This document shows, piece by piece, positions 36,239 through 43,044 of a stretch of DNA of 64,000 nt (positions are counted from its first letter, which is position 1; every line of letters begins with the position of its first letter). This stretch comes from a virus. The stretch lies in the IMG/VR virus record IMGVR_UViG_3300035670_000137, positions 1 through 64,000 of that record, one strand, 5' to 3'. The notes below the pieces were generated by a model. That model was not told the origin of the DNA, ran no database searches, and was given only the letters and a program-made list of their open reading frames with translations. The position numbers and the translations under genes were made by a program.

Positions 36239-36269
36239 ATGCCCATGTTAAACGATAGGATTAATTGAA

Positions 36270-36479
36270 ATGATTGCTTGGATTGGTACGATTTGCGGTA
36301 TTATTGGTGCTTTGCTTGTTGCCGCTAATAATGGTCATCAGGACATTGGTTATATGTTCTTTTTGGTAGGTGCGGGTTTTTCTCTTGCATCATCGATCAA
36401 AGAAAAGCACAAAGCGAATATCGCTCTTTGGTCGGTTTTCTTTTCGATTAATGTTTATGGATTGATGCGTTATGTCTAA
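36270..36479 (+). CDS. Small membrane protein
   Basis: A 69-residue protein with two hydrophobic segments (about 4-20 'IGTICGIIGALLVAANN' and 26-42 'GYMFFLVGAGFSLA') and a third near the C-terminus, so probably integral in the inner membrane. Its stop overlaps the next gene start by 8 bases. Function not recognised. Confidence 0.65.
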   Translation: MIAWIGTICGIIGALLVAANNGHQDIGYMFFLVGAGFSLASSIKEKHKANIALWSVFFSINVYGLMRYV

Positions 36480-36825
36480 GAAATTGGAAAATGAGGTTAA
36501 GCGATTCGCTTATGATTTTATGGAAAAAATGGGCTGGAAACCTGTCCATATTAATCGGATCAAAATCTCTAATATGCGTCGTTATAAGGGATTGTGTATA
36601 ACTGAAGATTGCGAATCGGTTTATATCATCCTGAGCGAGCATACTCACGACAACAATAAGGATTTTTTCGCTACGCTTATTCATGAATTGATCCATGCAC
36701 ATTTGCTGATTAATAAGCATAAGTTTATGTCACATCATAAGCATGGCAAAATGTTTAAGCGTTACGCTAAAAAGGTTGAAAAGAAAACAAACGGATATTA
36801 TACTGTCGAGGAAATCGTAAAATGA
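36472..36825 (+). CDS. SprT-like zinc metalloprotease (second copy)
   Basis: A 117-residue protein with the zinc site 'ATLIHELIHAHLLINKHKFMSHHKHGKMFKRYAKK': HELIH and a later histidine cluster. The 'HGKMF' segment echoes the GHGKGW of the 33551 gene. It lies directly behind a membrane protein gene, so it could act near the membrane. Confidence 0.72.
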   Translation: MSKKLENEVKRFAYDFMEKMGWKPVHINRIKISNMRRYKGLCITEDCESVYIILSEHTHDNNKDFFATLIHELIHAHLLINKHKFMSHHKHGKMFKRYAKKVEKKTNGYYTVEEIVK

Positions 36826-36995
36826 AAAAGACTTTCGAGGAATGGAAAAAGCAGGTTGATCTGGAAATCGAAAAGCGTGCTTATGGCTTGAATTCTGACG
36901 ATCTGCCCGATTATGATTATTGGGCTGAATGGGAAGCCGGAGAATCTCCGGTTTTTACTGCAAAGGCTGCAATTCAAAACGCGAAGGATTATTAA
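36822..36995 (+). CDS. Phage protein, unknown
   Basis: A 57-residue charged protein, KKTFEEWKKQVDLEIEKRAYGLNSDDLPDYDYWAEWEAG..., starting at an ATGA overlap with the metalloprotease stop. Acidic middle with Asp/Tyr/Trp-rich 'DYDYWAEWEAGESP'. No known family. Confidence 0.6.
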   Translation: MKKTFEEWKKQVDLEIEKRAYGLNSDDLPDYDYWAEWEAGESPVFTAKAAIQNAKDY

Positions 36996-36996
36996 A

Positions 36997-37137
36997 ATGG
37001 AATTCGATCTAGTTGATGAAATGATGTGGGAAGATTTAATTGATTTTGAATCTCTTGAATCTGTCGGGCTTGAGGATTCATATTGTGGAGATACTGTTCC
37101 GGCGGCCCAGGCTGTATATTACTCGGAGGAAATGTGA
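36997..37137 (+). CDS. Acidic micro-protein
   Basis: A 46-residue strongly acidic protein (EFDLVDEMMWEDLIDFESLESVGLEDSYCGD...). Starts one base after the previous stop. An anti-host or DNA-mimic role is possible from its charge, but this is inference only. Confidence 0.5.
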   Translation: MEFDLVDEMMWEDLIDFESLESVGLEDSYCGDTVPAAQAVYYSEEM

Positions 37138-37138
37138 T

Positions 37139-37363
37139 ATGATAAAACTCGTTATTTCTTTTGATGAATTCGAAGGCGTATTAGGTCATCTTGATCCGCA
37201 TTTGGATGCCGCTTGCCAAGCAATGGAAGCATATAACGATTGGCTTTGCGATTATCTGGAAAATCAATTCCCTGATTGGGATATTGAACTGGCATTTGAT
37301 TTTAATAATGCCGAATGGGATTTTGATAATACCGAGGTACATATTCCAATGATCGTGCAATAA
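37139..37363 (+). CDS. Acidic phage protein, unknown
   Basis: A 74-residue acidic protein (MIKLVISFDEFEGVLGHLDPHL...). GAGGAAATG upstream provides a ribosome site overlapping the previous gene. Not recognised. Last gene before the REP-like copy 4. Confidence 0.55.
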   Translation: MIKLVISFDEFEGVLGHLDPHLDAACQAMEAYNDWLCDYLENQFPDWDIELAFDFNNAEWDFDNTEVHIPMIVQ

Positions 37364-37381
37364 TCGTGCCAGCAAAACCCC

Positions 37382-37452
37382 GAAAAGTCCTTACAAATCA
37401 AGGACTTAGCGGGGCCCCTGGCTAACTCATTGATTTTAAAGGCTTTTTTCGG
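37382..37452 (+). repeat. Intergenic REP-like hairpin, copy 4
   Basis: AAAAGTCCTTACA, AATCAAGGACTTAG, GGGGCCCC core and TTGATTTTAAAGGCTTTTTTC. The GGGGCCCC core is self-complementary. Confidence 0.8.
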
Positions 37453-37520
37453 CGTATGACAGCATAATATCCTGGGCTTGTCCAATCAAATTTTTCTATA
37501 TGAGGATAGAAATTTTCGTG

Positions 37521-37549
37521 TTGCTTTGCCGAATCCGATTCTGTATAAT
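37521..37549 (+). promoter_or_regulatory. Promoter for paralogue B
   Basis: TTGCTT (37521-37526), 17 bases, TATAAT (37544-37549), about 70 bases upstream of the gene at 37619. Confidence 0.65.
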
Positions 37550-37618
37550 TCTTTACATGGGATGACGAACTGGCTCAACGAAATCCCAAACCCTAAACCG
37601 AGCCACTAGGAAAATGCT

Positions 37619-37957
37619 ATGACCAAGACCGTCAATTATACTCCGGAACAAACCGTTGAACTCGTTTCCGCTTATACCGCGAATCCGTCGCAAGAAACTG
37701 TTGTGATGTTTGCCGAAAAGCTCGGCAAGTCGGTTCGGTCGATTGTTGCCAAACTCTCCCGCGAGGGCGTTTATAAGGCCAAGGAATACACGACCAAGAA
37801 GGGTGAAAAGCCGGTCAAGAAGGATTCGATGGCTGACGCTATCGGTGCGGTTCTCAAGCTGACCGAAGCTGAAACCGATTCGCTTGCGAAGGCTAACAAA
37901 ACGGCTCTTGCCAAGATTTTCGAGGCTCTTGCCAATTCCAAGCCGATCGACGGCTAA
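37619..37957 (+). CDS. Small helical DNA-binding-like protein, paralogue B
   Basis: A 112-residue paralogue of the 32682 protein: same 'VNYTPEQT' N-terminus, 'LGKSVRSIVAKLSREGVYKAKEYTTKKG' centre and 'ETDSLAKANKTALAKIFEAL' end. It is the closest relative of copy A. Own promoter upstream and own terminator 18 bases after the stop. Codon use here is GC-richer than in most neighbours. Confidence 0.7.
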   Translation: MTKTVNYTPEQTVELVSAYTANPSQETVVMFAEKLGKSVRSIVAKLSREGVYKAKEYTTKKGEKPVKKDSMADAIGAVLKLTEAETDSLAKANKTALAKIFEALANSKPIDG

Positions 37958-37975
37958 AAGCAAAAAGCATACCAG

Positions 37976-38000
37976 ATACCCGCTTCGGCGGGTATTTTTT
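37976..38000 (+). terminator. Terminator after paralogue B
   Basis: ATACCCGC-TTCG-GCGGGTAT followed by T-run: a perfect UUCG tetraloop hairpin. Confidence 0.9.
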
Positions 38001-38101
38001 CGTCCCGAGCCAGGCGGGCACGATTCTTGCGCCCAAATTTTGTGCCAGCGCCTGGGCATGATAATTGCTAATAGGAATCGCACGTAACCCATTGATTCAC
38101 T

Positions 38102-38176
38102 AAAAATAAGCCTTTACAATCAAGCACTTAGGGCCGGGGCCCCATAAACCTTTGAAAGTCAAGACAATTTTTTCGA
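38102..38176 (+). repeat. Intergenic REP-like hairpin, copy 5
   Basis: AAAAATAAGCCTTTAC, AATCAAGCACTTAG, GGGGCCCC-type core, then CCTTTGAAAGTCAAG; arms less symmetric than copies 2-4. Confidence 0.65.
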
Positions 38177-38565
38177 ACCTTATCAGGCACTTACCTCCGC
38201 CGACCATCACCTAAGTTGCCGCCGCCAGCGCGCGAATCAAGGACTTACGTCACGAACCTCCAAAAATTCATCCATCAAATCAACCACTTATACCACCATA
38301 AATCCGCAGCTCCGCTGCGCCTGAGTGCAAAAACAGTGCAAATCCTAAATTTTCGAGGGCTGCCCCAAGCCTTGTCAAGTGCAAAAATCTCAACCTGCCA
38401 CCGCCGGACCGCTACACCAGTGCAGGTGCGAAAATTTTGAGGCCCCTGGCTGCGCCCATTATAAAGTGGGAAACCTGTGAGTGTCAAGACTAAATTTTCG
38501 AAGGTTGGACCTGGCGGCGAAATAAGTGAAGAACAATTAGTGCCTGGCTCGCGGCCTTCGCCGCA

Positions 38566-38609
38566 ATTTGGCACGATTTATTTTCCATAGCGGCAATTTG
38601 GCACGATTT
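38566..38609 (+). repeat. Tandem 19-base direct repeat
   Basis: GGCAATTTGGCACGATTTA occurs twice, 25 bases apart. It is followed by further AATTTAG and AATTTATGC iterations up to about 38690. Confidence 0.7.
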
Positions 38610-38751
38610 AGGGTCAAATTCAAACAATTTAGGACAATTTATGCGATTTGTGCGCTTTTTGCGACATAAGTACCGAATTTGGCACTTGTGCTCGGCGTGG
38701 TGGGCCGGATTTTAACCTATTCCAAACCGCTTCAGGCTTGAAATTTCTGTC

Positions 38752-38861
38752 TTGATATAAAAAACCGGAGCGACTATAATATAAAAATGTTGTGAAGCCC
38801 TGGCACTTTGGGAAACAATAAAAAATTTAGACTTGCGACACGGAGTTAAAGCGAATATAAT
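38752..38861 (+). promoter_or_regulatory. Two promoters in the non-coding region
   Basis: TTGATA-17-TATAAT (38752-38780) and TTGCGA-17-TATAAT (38833-38861). The second drives the small gene at 38892. Confidence 0.7.
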
Positions 38862-38891
38862 ATTTACATGATGTGAGAGAGGGGAACCAAG

Positions 38892-39026
38892 ATGGATGAG
38901 GATAGAATCACTTCTTTTTGGTATGATACGTCGCTTGAATGGGGCGTTACCGTAGCAGAAGCATCAGATGAAAATGTTGTGTGTAGCATAGTAGCAGCGA
39001 TGTTTGAAGACGATGTACCGTTTTAA
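38892..39026 (+). CDS. Small acidic protein, unknown
   Basis: A 44-residue acidic protein (MDEDRITSFWYDTSLEWGVTVAEASDENVV...). GAGAGGGG precedes the start and a promoter lies 30 bases upstream. Not recognised. Confidence 0.5.
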   Translation: MDEDRITSFWYDTSLEWGVTVAEASDENVVCSIVAAMFEDDVPF

Positions 39027-39139
39027 CATCCTGACCCTAAATTGTAGCAAACCGTAGCAAATTGTTTTACACATTATCAATATTGGCTGAGGACTGCGAA
39101 GCCAAACAACCAAAACCAAATCAAGAAAGGCAGCAAATT

Positions 39140-39439
39140 ATGAACACGAAAGTCCAAAACTACTCCGCCGAAACCGTTGAAAAGATGGTGTTCGATTACA
39201 AAGCTGGTGTTGCTGTTGAGCAAATCGCTCAGGAAATCGGGAAGTCTGTCCGGTCTGTTGTGGCCAAGCTCTCTCGCGAAGGTGTCTACGTTGCTAAGAA
39301 GTCTGCTGCGAAGGCAGATGGCAAGGTCACCAAAGCTGATCTGATCGCTAAGATCGCCGCGAAGTTCGAAGTTGAGGCGGAAGTCCTGGCCTCCCTCGAA
39401 AAGGCTACCAAGGAAGCTCTCGAAGTTCTGGCAGCTTAA
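39140..39439 (+). CDS. Small helical DNA-binding-like protein, paralogue C
   Basis: A 99-residue family member with the 'GKSVRSVVAKLSREGVYVAKK' core and a 'LASLEKATKEALEVLAA' C-terminus. I chose the ATG at 39140 (AAAGG nine bases upstream); the frame stays open further upstream from 39062, but that part lacks family similarity. It is followed by a hairpin (39443-39482) acting as terminator. Confidence 0.7.
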   Translation: MNTKVQNYSAETVEKMVFDYKAGVAVEQIAQEIGKSVRSVVAKLSREGVYVAKKSAAKADGKVTKADLIAKIAAKFEVEAEVLASLEKATKEALEVLAA

Positions 39440-39442
39440 TCA

Positions 39443-39482
39443 AATTTAGGGTCGGGTGAGCAAAAGATCCTGACCCTAAATT
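39443..39482 (+). terminator. Hairpin after paralogue C
   Basis: AATTTAGGGTC pairs perfectly with GACCCTAAATT over an 18-base loop. The motif GACCCTAAATTG recurs at 39036 and 39725. Confidence 0.65.
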
Positions 39483-39736
39483 GCTACATGGGCGAAGTGA
39501 GAAATTGCTTTCCCTAAACCGCAGCAGGTTGATCACCAAGTGACCGGCTTGCTGCGATTAGAGTAAGAGCAATAAGTCTTAGGTGCGTAGAGACTATAAA
39601 AGTGACGCATACCGTAATGGGGAAAACATGTAGAAATTTTACATTAACGAAACCCGTCCTAGTGCTCACTAGAGATTTAACTGTTAGAGCTATGAGCAAG
39701 CTAACTAACGTCGGAGAAAGTAACCGACCCTAAATT
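39483..39736 (+). ncRNA. Possible structured RNA between two terminators
   Basis: About 250 bases with no gene, bounded by a hairpin and a terminator. Contains CGCAGCA/TGCTGCG arms (about 39521-39557) that enclose a GTTGATCACCAAGTGACC segment. Further pairing was not traced. It may be a small RNA or the leader of another element. I do not recognise a family. Confidence 0.4.
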
Positions 39737-39767
39737 GCAGCATATCGAAAGGTATGCTGCATTTTTT
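39737..39767 (+). terminator. Rho-independent terminator
   Basis: GCAGCATA pairs with TATGCTGC (8-base loop) followed by ATTTTTT. It ends transcription from the left before the minus-strand operon. Confidence 0.85.
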
Positions 39768-39788
39768 GTATCTACTCATTTCACCAAA

Positions 39789-39825
39789 GAAAAAGCCAGG
39801 TCTGATTTCTCAGCCTGGCTTTTTT
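39789..39825. terminator. Terminator of the minus-strand operon
   Basis: GAAAAAGCCAGG pairs with CCTGGCTTTTTT; U-runs on both strands. Converging position suits both directions. Confidence 0.85.
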
Positions 39826-39827
39826 GC

Positions 39828-40151
39828 TTACTGTTTCAATTCTCTTATACGTTGTTCCATCAGTATAAGTGCTGTTTTTGTTACCTTTTCACAAGATTCC
39901 AGCAAATCGATATTAATATCAAGAAGTTTTGCAATCCTCTCGATATACTCCTCTTTCTTAACTGGAGTTTCGCCACGCTTGTTGAGGTACTCTTTCCTCT
40001 TATAAACACCTAGCGAGCTTAACTTAGCAATAACTGAGCGAACTGGAACAACTTCAGTATCAGTAGATAACTTAGCAGCTAATTCCTCTACAGGAATACC
40101 TGCTTTATAATCTTCTATTAATTTATTTACGATCTCTAAAGTGTATTTCAT
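39828..40151 (-). CDS. Small helical DNA-binding-like protein, paralogue D
   Basis: A 107-residue divergent paralogue on the opposite strand: 'MKYTLEIVNKLIEDYKAGIPVEELAAKL', then 'VRSVIAKLSSLGVYKRKEYLNKRGETPVKKEEY'. The core motif VRSVIAKLSSLGVYK is clearly related to copies A-C. It lies 1 base after the larger minus-strand gene, so both are one operon with a shared terminator. Confidence 0.68.
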   Translation of the reverse strand: MKYTLEIVNKLIEDYKAGIPVEELAAKLSTDTEVVPVRSVIAKLSSLGVYKRKEYLNKRGETPVKKEEYIERIAKLLDINIDLLESCEKVTKTALILMEQRIRELKQ

Positions 40152-40152
40152 A

Positions 40153-40911
40153 TTAGATATCCCATTCTAATATAGTTTTAGGTGCTTTTACTTCAGTATC
40201 AATTAAGGAGGAAGGCATTTCATCCCAATTACTCGGATTTAGTACCATATACTCATGTCTAATTGTAGGATGAGCAAGCCATACCTGAGTTAACATAATT
40301 TTAGCCAACCTGGGTAAAGCATCGAATTCTTCTACACCGGTATGCGTTATAGTAGTAGTGCTAACAGGATTTTTGACTGTTCCAGCCTTATCTCCTGTTT
40401 TAATTGTAGATCCAATTACTCGTAGTTCTAGTAGTTCCTCTTTAGTATAGCTTGGACATACACAATACATAGCATTATATATATCTGGATCTACTAAACT
40501 CTTAAAGTTTACCCATTTAGAGTAGGGAATGGATTGATACTTCTTAAAGGCAGCTAAAAATAAAGGAACGAGAGCACTATAAGGCAACATATCCGGGCTA
40601 GTAGCTTTTACACCGGCGGGGATAATAATACCTCTAGGACTACTCATCAAGTATAGTAACAAACCTTTAAACCATTCTGACCCTAAATCGCAGCGAGTTA
40701 TTGCTTGCCTAACAGTTAGTACTCCATCATACATACCATCAGCATTCTTAACTGGTGTAACTTTACCCAGATAAGCTAAAGCTTGAGGTAGTGCCCAACT
40801 AGAATACTTTGCGAAGGATTTGCGTTGATTAGTACCTTCTGGACCATCTTCATAAACTAACTGAAAGGGTACCTCTTTTAACTCTCTTTTGCTAAAACTA
40901 AAAGTTGCCAT
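40153..40911 (-). CDS. Phage protein, unknown
   Basis: A 252-residue soluble protein (ATFSFSKRELKEVPFQLVYEDGPEGTNQRKSF...). It has a central aromatic-rich region ('MYCVCPSYTKEELLELRVIG') and a conserved-looking 'TITHTGVEEFDALPRLAKIMLTQVWLAHPTIRHEYMVLNPSNWD' stretch. I do not recognise a family. Being coupled with paralogue D suggests a DNA-related role in the same operon. Confidence 0.6.
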   Translation of the reverse strand: MATFSFSKRELKEVPFQLVYEDGPEGTNQRKSFAKYSSWALPQALAYLGKVTPVKNADGMYDGVLTVRQAITRCDLGSEWFKGLLLYLMSSPRGIIIPAGVKATSPDMLPYSALVPLFLAAFKKYQSIPYSKWVNFKSLVDPDIYNAMYCVCPSYTKEELLELRVIGSTIKTGDKAGTVKNPVSTTTITHTGVEEFDALPRLAKIMLTQVWLAHPTIRHEYMVLNPSNWDEMPSSLIDTEVKAPKTILEWDI

Positions 40912-41073
40912 TTTATTTCTTTCTTGGTGGGTGCGGCATTTTCAGCAATTTGCTATAGCCACTTAAATTAAAAAACAACCAAAAATAGGGGTATTTTCAA
41001 TTATTAAAAAACCTATTTTTAGCTTAAACAATAAATACAATTTGCCCCAAAAAGACAAATTATATTAAGTGTA

Positions 41074-41200
41074 ACCGAGGTGCGAGCAGATTTAGAAAAT
41101 TTCTGAGAACATGATCTCTGGGATGAAGGTTTTCGTTTTAGAATTCGAAAAACGCTATCCCAGGAGTTCACAGAAATTTACAAATCTGCAACACCTCGGT
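41074..41200 (+). repeat. 127-base nested inverted repeat
   Basis: Nested arms: ACCGAGGTG/CACCTCGGT (9 bp), GCAGATTT/AAATCTGC (8 bp), AATTTCTG/CAGAAATT (8 bp), CTGGGAT/ATCCCAG (7 bp), with a CG-rich apex around GAATTC. The helices follow one another with small bulges, giving a rod-like hairpin of over 30 base pairs. Confidence 0.8.
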
Positions 41201-41368
41201 AAAATTGAATTAAGTAATCCAATTTATATAATATTATATCATCTGCAGAAGCATAAGTCAAGGATAATTTTTTCTCAGCAGGTGAGGGGCGTTATTTATT
41301 GATAGTTATATTATACGGGTTTAAGCGATTAAAGTCAAGTGAGCTTTTGAGGTAGTGAAATTTTAGAC

Positions 41369-41397
41369 TTGAATTTATTAGCGGAATGGTGTATAAT
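41369..41397 (+). promoter_or_regulatory. Promoter for the 41415 operon
   Basis: TTGAAT (41369-41374), 17 bases, TATAAT (41392-41397). The 41415 gene has GGAGG as ribosome site. Confidence 0.78.
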
Positions 41398-41414
41398 ATA
41401 AAAATGGAGGGAGT

Positions 41415-41594
41415 ATGTACGAGAGAAAATATGTTTCCGCTTTAGAGGATCTAATAATGGATGAGCTACTGCCTATGTATATAGTGGGCTGTAGATCTAC
41501 TGGTATTGATCCTAGGGCTAATGCAATTTTAGCAAAACTAATGGACGCTAGAAAACTACGAGAAGAAATACCATGGATACTGAAGGCAGAATAG
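41415..41594 (+). CDS. Phage protein, unknown
   Basis: A 59-residue helical protein (YERKYVSALEDLIMDELLPMYIVGCRSTG...). GGAGG precedes the start by six bases. It overlaps the start of the next gene by 22 bases. Not recognised. Confidence 0.55.
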   Translation: MYERKYVSALEDLIMDELLPMYIVGCRSTGIDPRANAILAKLMDARKLREEIPWILKAE

Positions 41595-41845
41595 AATTTA
41601 TAGCACTACTAGACCAGGAACTGGCAGCAGTGCGAGCAATGTTAATTAAAAAGAACGAAGCATACGGCAATTCTGCTCTAAACCCTCTCCGAATTTTCGC
41701 CAAAGGCGATAGGTTGGAGGGACTTAGGGTCAGGATGGATGATAAACTTAGTCGGCTTGCCCGAGGCAATGCCGATGATGAGGACGTAGTGTTAGACCTG
41801 CTGGGCTACTTACTCATTTATAGAATCGCCCAGCAAGGTCTATGA
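41573..41845 (+). CDS. Nucleotide-modification-associated domain protein
   Basis: A 90-residue helical protein with 'MLIKKNEAYGNSALNPLRIFAKGDRLEGLRVRMDDKLSRLARG' followed by 'EDVVLDLLGYLLIYRIAQ'. This 'KnxaYGnSal.P' plus 'DKlSRl..G...DdvlDLlGYllL' layout is that of the short MazG-like/Nmad1 proteins found beside phage genes for modified nucleotides. A nucleotide-binding role is likely; the substrate is not visible. Confidence 0.65.
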   Translation: MDTEGRIEFIALLDQELAAVRAMLIKKNEAYGNSALNPLRIFAKGDRLEGLRVRMDDKLSRLARGNADDEDVVLDLLGYLLIYRIAQQGL

Positions 41846-41885
41846 TCGCTACGGGATCACTTTTAGTTGTCTAAGGAGACTAAAA

Positions 41886-42347
41886 ATGCGTAAAACACAA
41901 CTAATGGGAATGATTGAACTTTTAGACAGTCTGTCTGCTAATACATGGAAGCAAGTGGAAAGCTGGAAACAGAGTATTCCGAACTGGCCACCATATAATT
42001 TTAAGAAGACTGACGAAAATCATTATGTAATTGAAATGGCTGTAGCTGGCTTCGGCAGTTCAGACCTGGATATTACAATGGACAAGGATACTTTAGTAAT
42101 TAAAGGATCCATGACTCCTGACCCTAAAGTGGAGTATATTCACAAAGGTATTGCAGAACGTGCATTTGAAATGGCGTTTCCGCTGCCTAAAACTGTAGAA
42201 GTTAAAAACGCTTCTCTAGTAAATGGAATGCTGAAAGTATGGCTAGAAAACTTTGTTCCAGAGGATCAAAAGCCTCGTAAGATCGAAGTTAAGGAAGCTG
42301 TATCAGCAGATCTTAAAACTGTAGAAACGGCTAAAATAGCTGCTTAA
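41886..42347 (+). CDS. Small heat-shock protein (Hsp20 family)
   Basis: A 153-residue protein with an alpha-crystallin domain at about 35-135: 'PPYNFKKTDENHYVIEMAVAGFGSSDLDITMDKDTLVIKGS' and 'RAFEMAFPLPKTVEVKNASLVNGMLKVWLENF', the last with the conserved G-x-L pattern (GMLKVW). Such chaperones hold misfolded proteins, here probably for phage assembly. A strong terminator follows 7 bases after the stop, so it is expressed as the end of this operon. Confidence 0.88.
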   Translation: MRKTQLMGMIELLDSLSANTWKQVESWKQSIPNWPPYNFKKTDENHYVIEMAVAGFGSSDLDITMDKDTLVIKGSMTPDPKVEYIHKGIAERAFEMAFPLPKTVEVKNASLVNGMLKVWLENFVPEDQKPRKIEVKEAVSADLKTVETAKIAA

Positions 42348-42353
42348 GCAGGA

Positions 42354-42377
42354 GCGGGGGCTTTTGCCCCCGTTTTT
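42354..42377 (+). terminator. Terminator after Hsp20
   Basis: CGGGGGC-TTTT-GCCCCCG followed by TTTTT. Confidence 0.9.
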
Positions 42378-42379
42378 AT

Positions 42380-42574
42380 ATGATAATAAAGACTATACAA
42401 ACTTATACTATTGAATACGAAGTTCCTGATACGGAACTAATGCGATTTGAACGTTGTCTAGCAGAAGGCGACGATATTAGTGATTATGAAGTTAACCAGG
42501 AGTTCTTAGGTGAGCACATCGTCCACAGAGAGAGAACTATCTCCGGACAGGCCTCTAGTTGGCCTTTTAGTTAA
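42380..42574 (+). CDS. Phage protein, unknown
   Basis: A 64-residue protein (MIIKTIQTYTIEYEVPDTELMRFERCLAEGDDISDYEVNQEFLG...) starting just after the terminator with no ribosome site visible. Typical phage small alpha/beta protein; possible leaderless or read-through expression. Confidence 0.45.
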   Translation: MIIKTIQTYTIEYEVPDTELMRFERCLAEGDDISDYEVNQEFLGEHIVHRERTISGQASSWPFS

Positions 42575-42581
42575 AGAAGTA

Positions 42582-42674
42582 ATGAAACATTTAGATAATA
42601 ACGAAGAAGCAGCATACCGCATATGGTTACTGCTTAGTACCAAATTTGGAGCAGGACAGAAACTGTGGCACTAG
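42582..42674 (+). CDS. Micro-protein, unknown
   Basis: A 30-residue frame (MKHLDNNEEAAYRIWLLLSTKFGAGQKLWH) with AAAGAAG upstream. It overlaps the start of the next gene by 10 bases. Its 'EEAAYRIWLLLS.KFG' helix is plausible as a phage small protein. Confidence 0.4.
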   Translation: MKHLDNNEEAAYRIWLLLSTKFGAGQKLWH

Positions 42675-42868
42675 TAGAAGAACTTTATCGTACTAACCGC
42701 AGTATTAGAACTGCCTGTGAGAACCTGGGTATCGAATTTGAAGCAGATATGTTAGAGGATCTAGAGCAGTGCTCGCACTGCAATATCTGGTATCATAGCT
42801 TTGAATTACTACCCGATTTAGACGACAATAATATTTGTAAGTTTTGTGAAAGCTATTATGGATTATGA
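42665..42868 (+). CDS. Small zinc-binding protein, GTG start
   Basis: A 67-residue protein that ends with two CxxC pairs (CSHCNIWYHSF... and CKFC), the pattern of a treble-clef or ribbon zinc finger. The start is GTG; the next gene begins inside its stop (ATGA). It may bind DNA or RNA. Confidence 0.6.
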   Translation: MALVEELYRTNRSIRTACENLGIEFEADMLEDLEQCSHCNIWYHSFELLPDLDDNNICKFCESYYGL

Positions 42869-43044
42869 TACTAAAAGAATTTAATATACAGTTAAGAGAA
42901 AATGAAGTTAAAGTCCTAGTAGATATTTTAGGTGATTTACCAACTAAAATTGGTGTATATAATATACTTTCTAAAATTGTAGGGCAAGTTAATCTTCAAA
43001 TAGAAAATGAAAAACGAGAACAAGACGATCCTGAGCCTGTTTGA
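42865..43044 (+). CDS. Phage protein, unknown
   Basis: A 59-residue helical protein (ILKEFNIQLRENEVKVLVDILGDLPTKIGVYNILSKIVGQVNLQ...) in ATGA overlap with the zinc protein gene. Not recognised. Its C-terminus overlaps the start of the methyltransferase gene by 38 bases. Confidence 0.55.
   Translation: MILKEFNIQLRENEVKVLVDILGDLPTKIGVYNILSKIVGQVNLQIENEKREQDDPEPV

Larger units (their letters stand above)
37958..38891. other. Long non-coding, repeat-rich region (possible replication origin)
   Basis: About 930 bases with no convincing gene. It holds a terminator (37976-38000), the inverted repeat CCAGGCGGGCAC/GTGCCAGCGCCTGG (38011-38054), REP-like copy 5, a GC-rich stretch, a direct repeat GGCAATTTGGCACGATTTA (38566 and 38591), further AATTTAG-type iterations and two sigma-70 promoters (38752-38780 and 38833-38861). 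Such iterated short repeats near an AT-rich promoter zone are common in replication origins, but no initiator-binding site is known for this phage. Confidence 0.45.
40912..41414. other. Intergenic region with a long imperfect hairpin
   Basis: About 500 bases between divergent genes. The main feature is the hairpin at 41074-41200. Plus-strand promoter TTGAAT-17-TATAAT lies at 41369-41397. Otherwise only AT-rich sequence. Confidence 0.6.

Noticed and set aside
38216-38574. Open frames in the 38.2-38.6 kb zone on both strands
   Set aside because: Cys/Arg-rich without ribosome sites; sequence is repeat-rich and non-coding in character.
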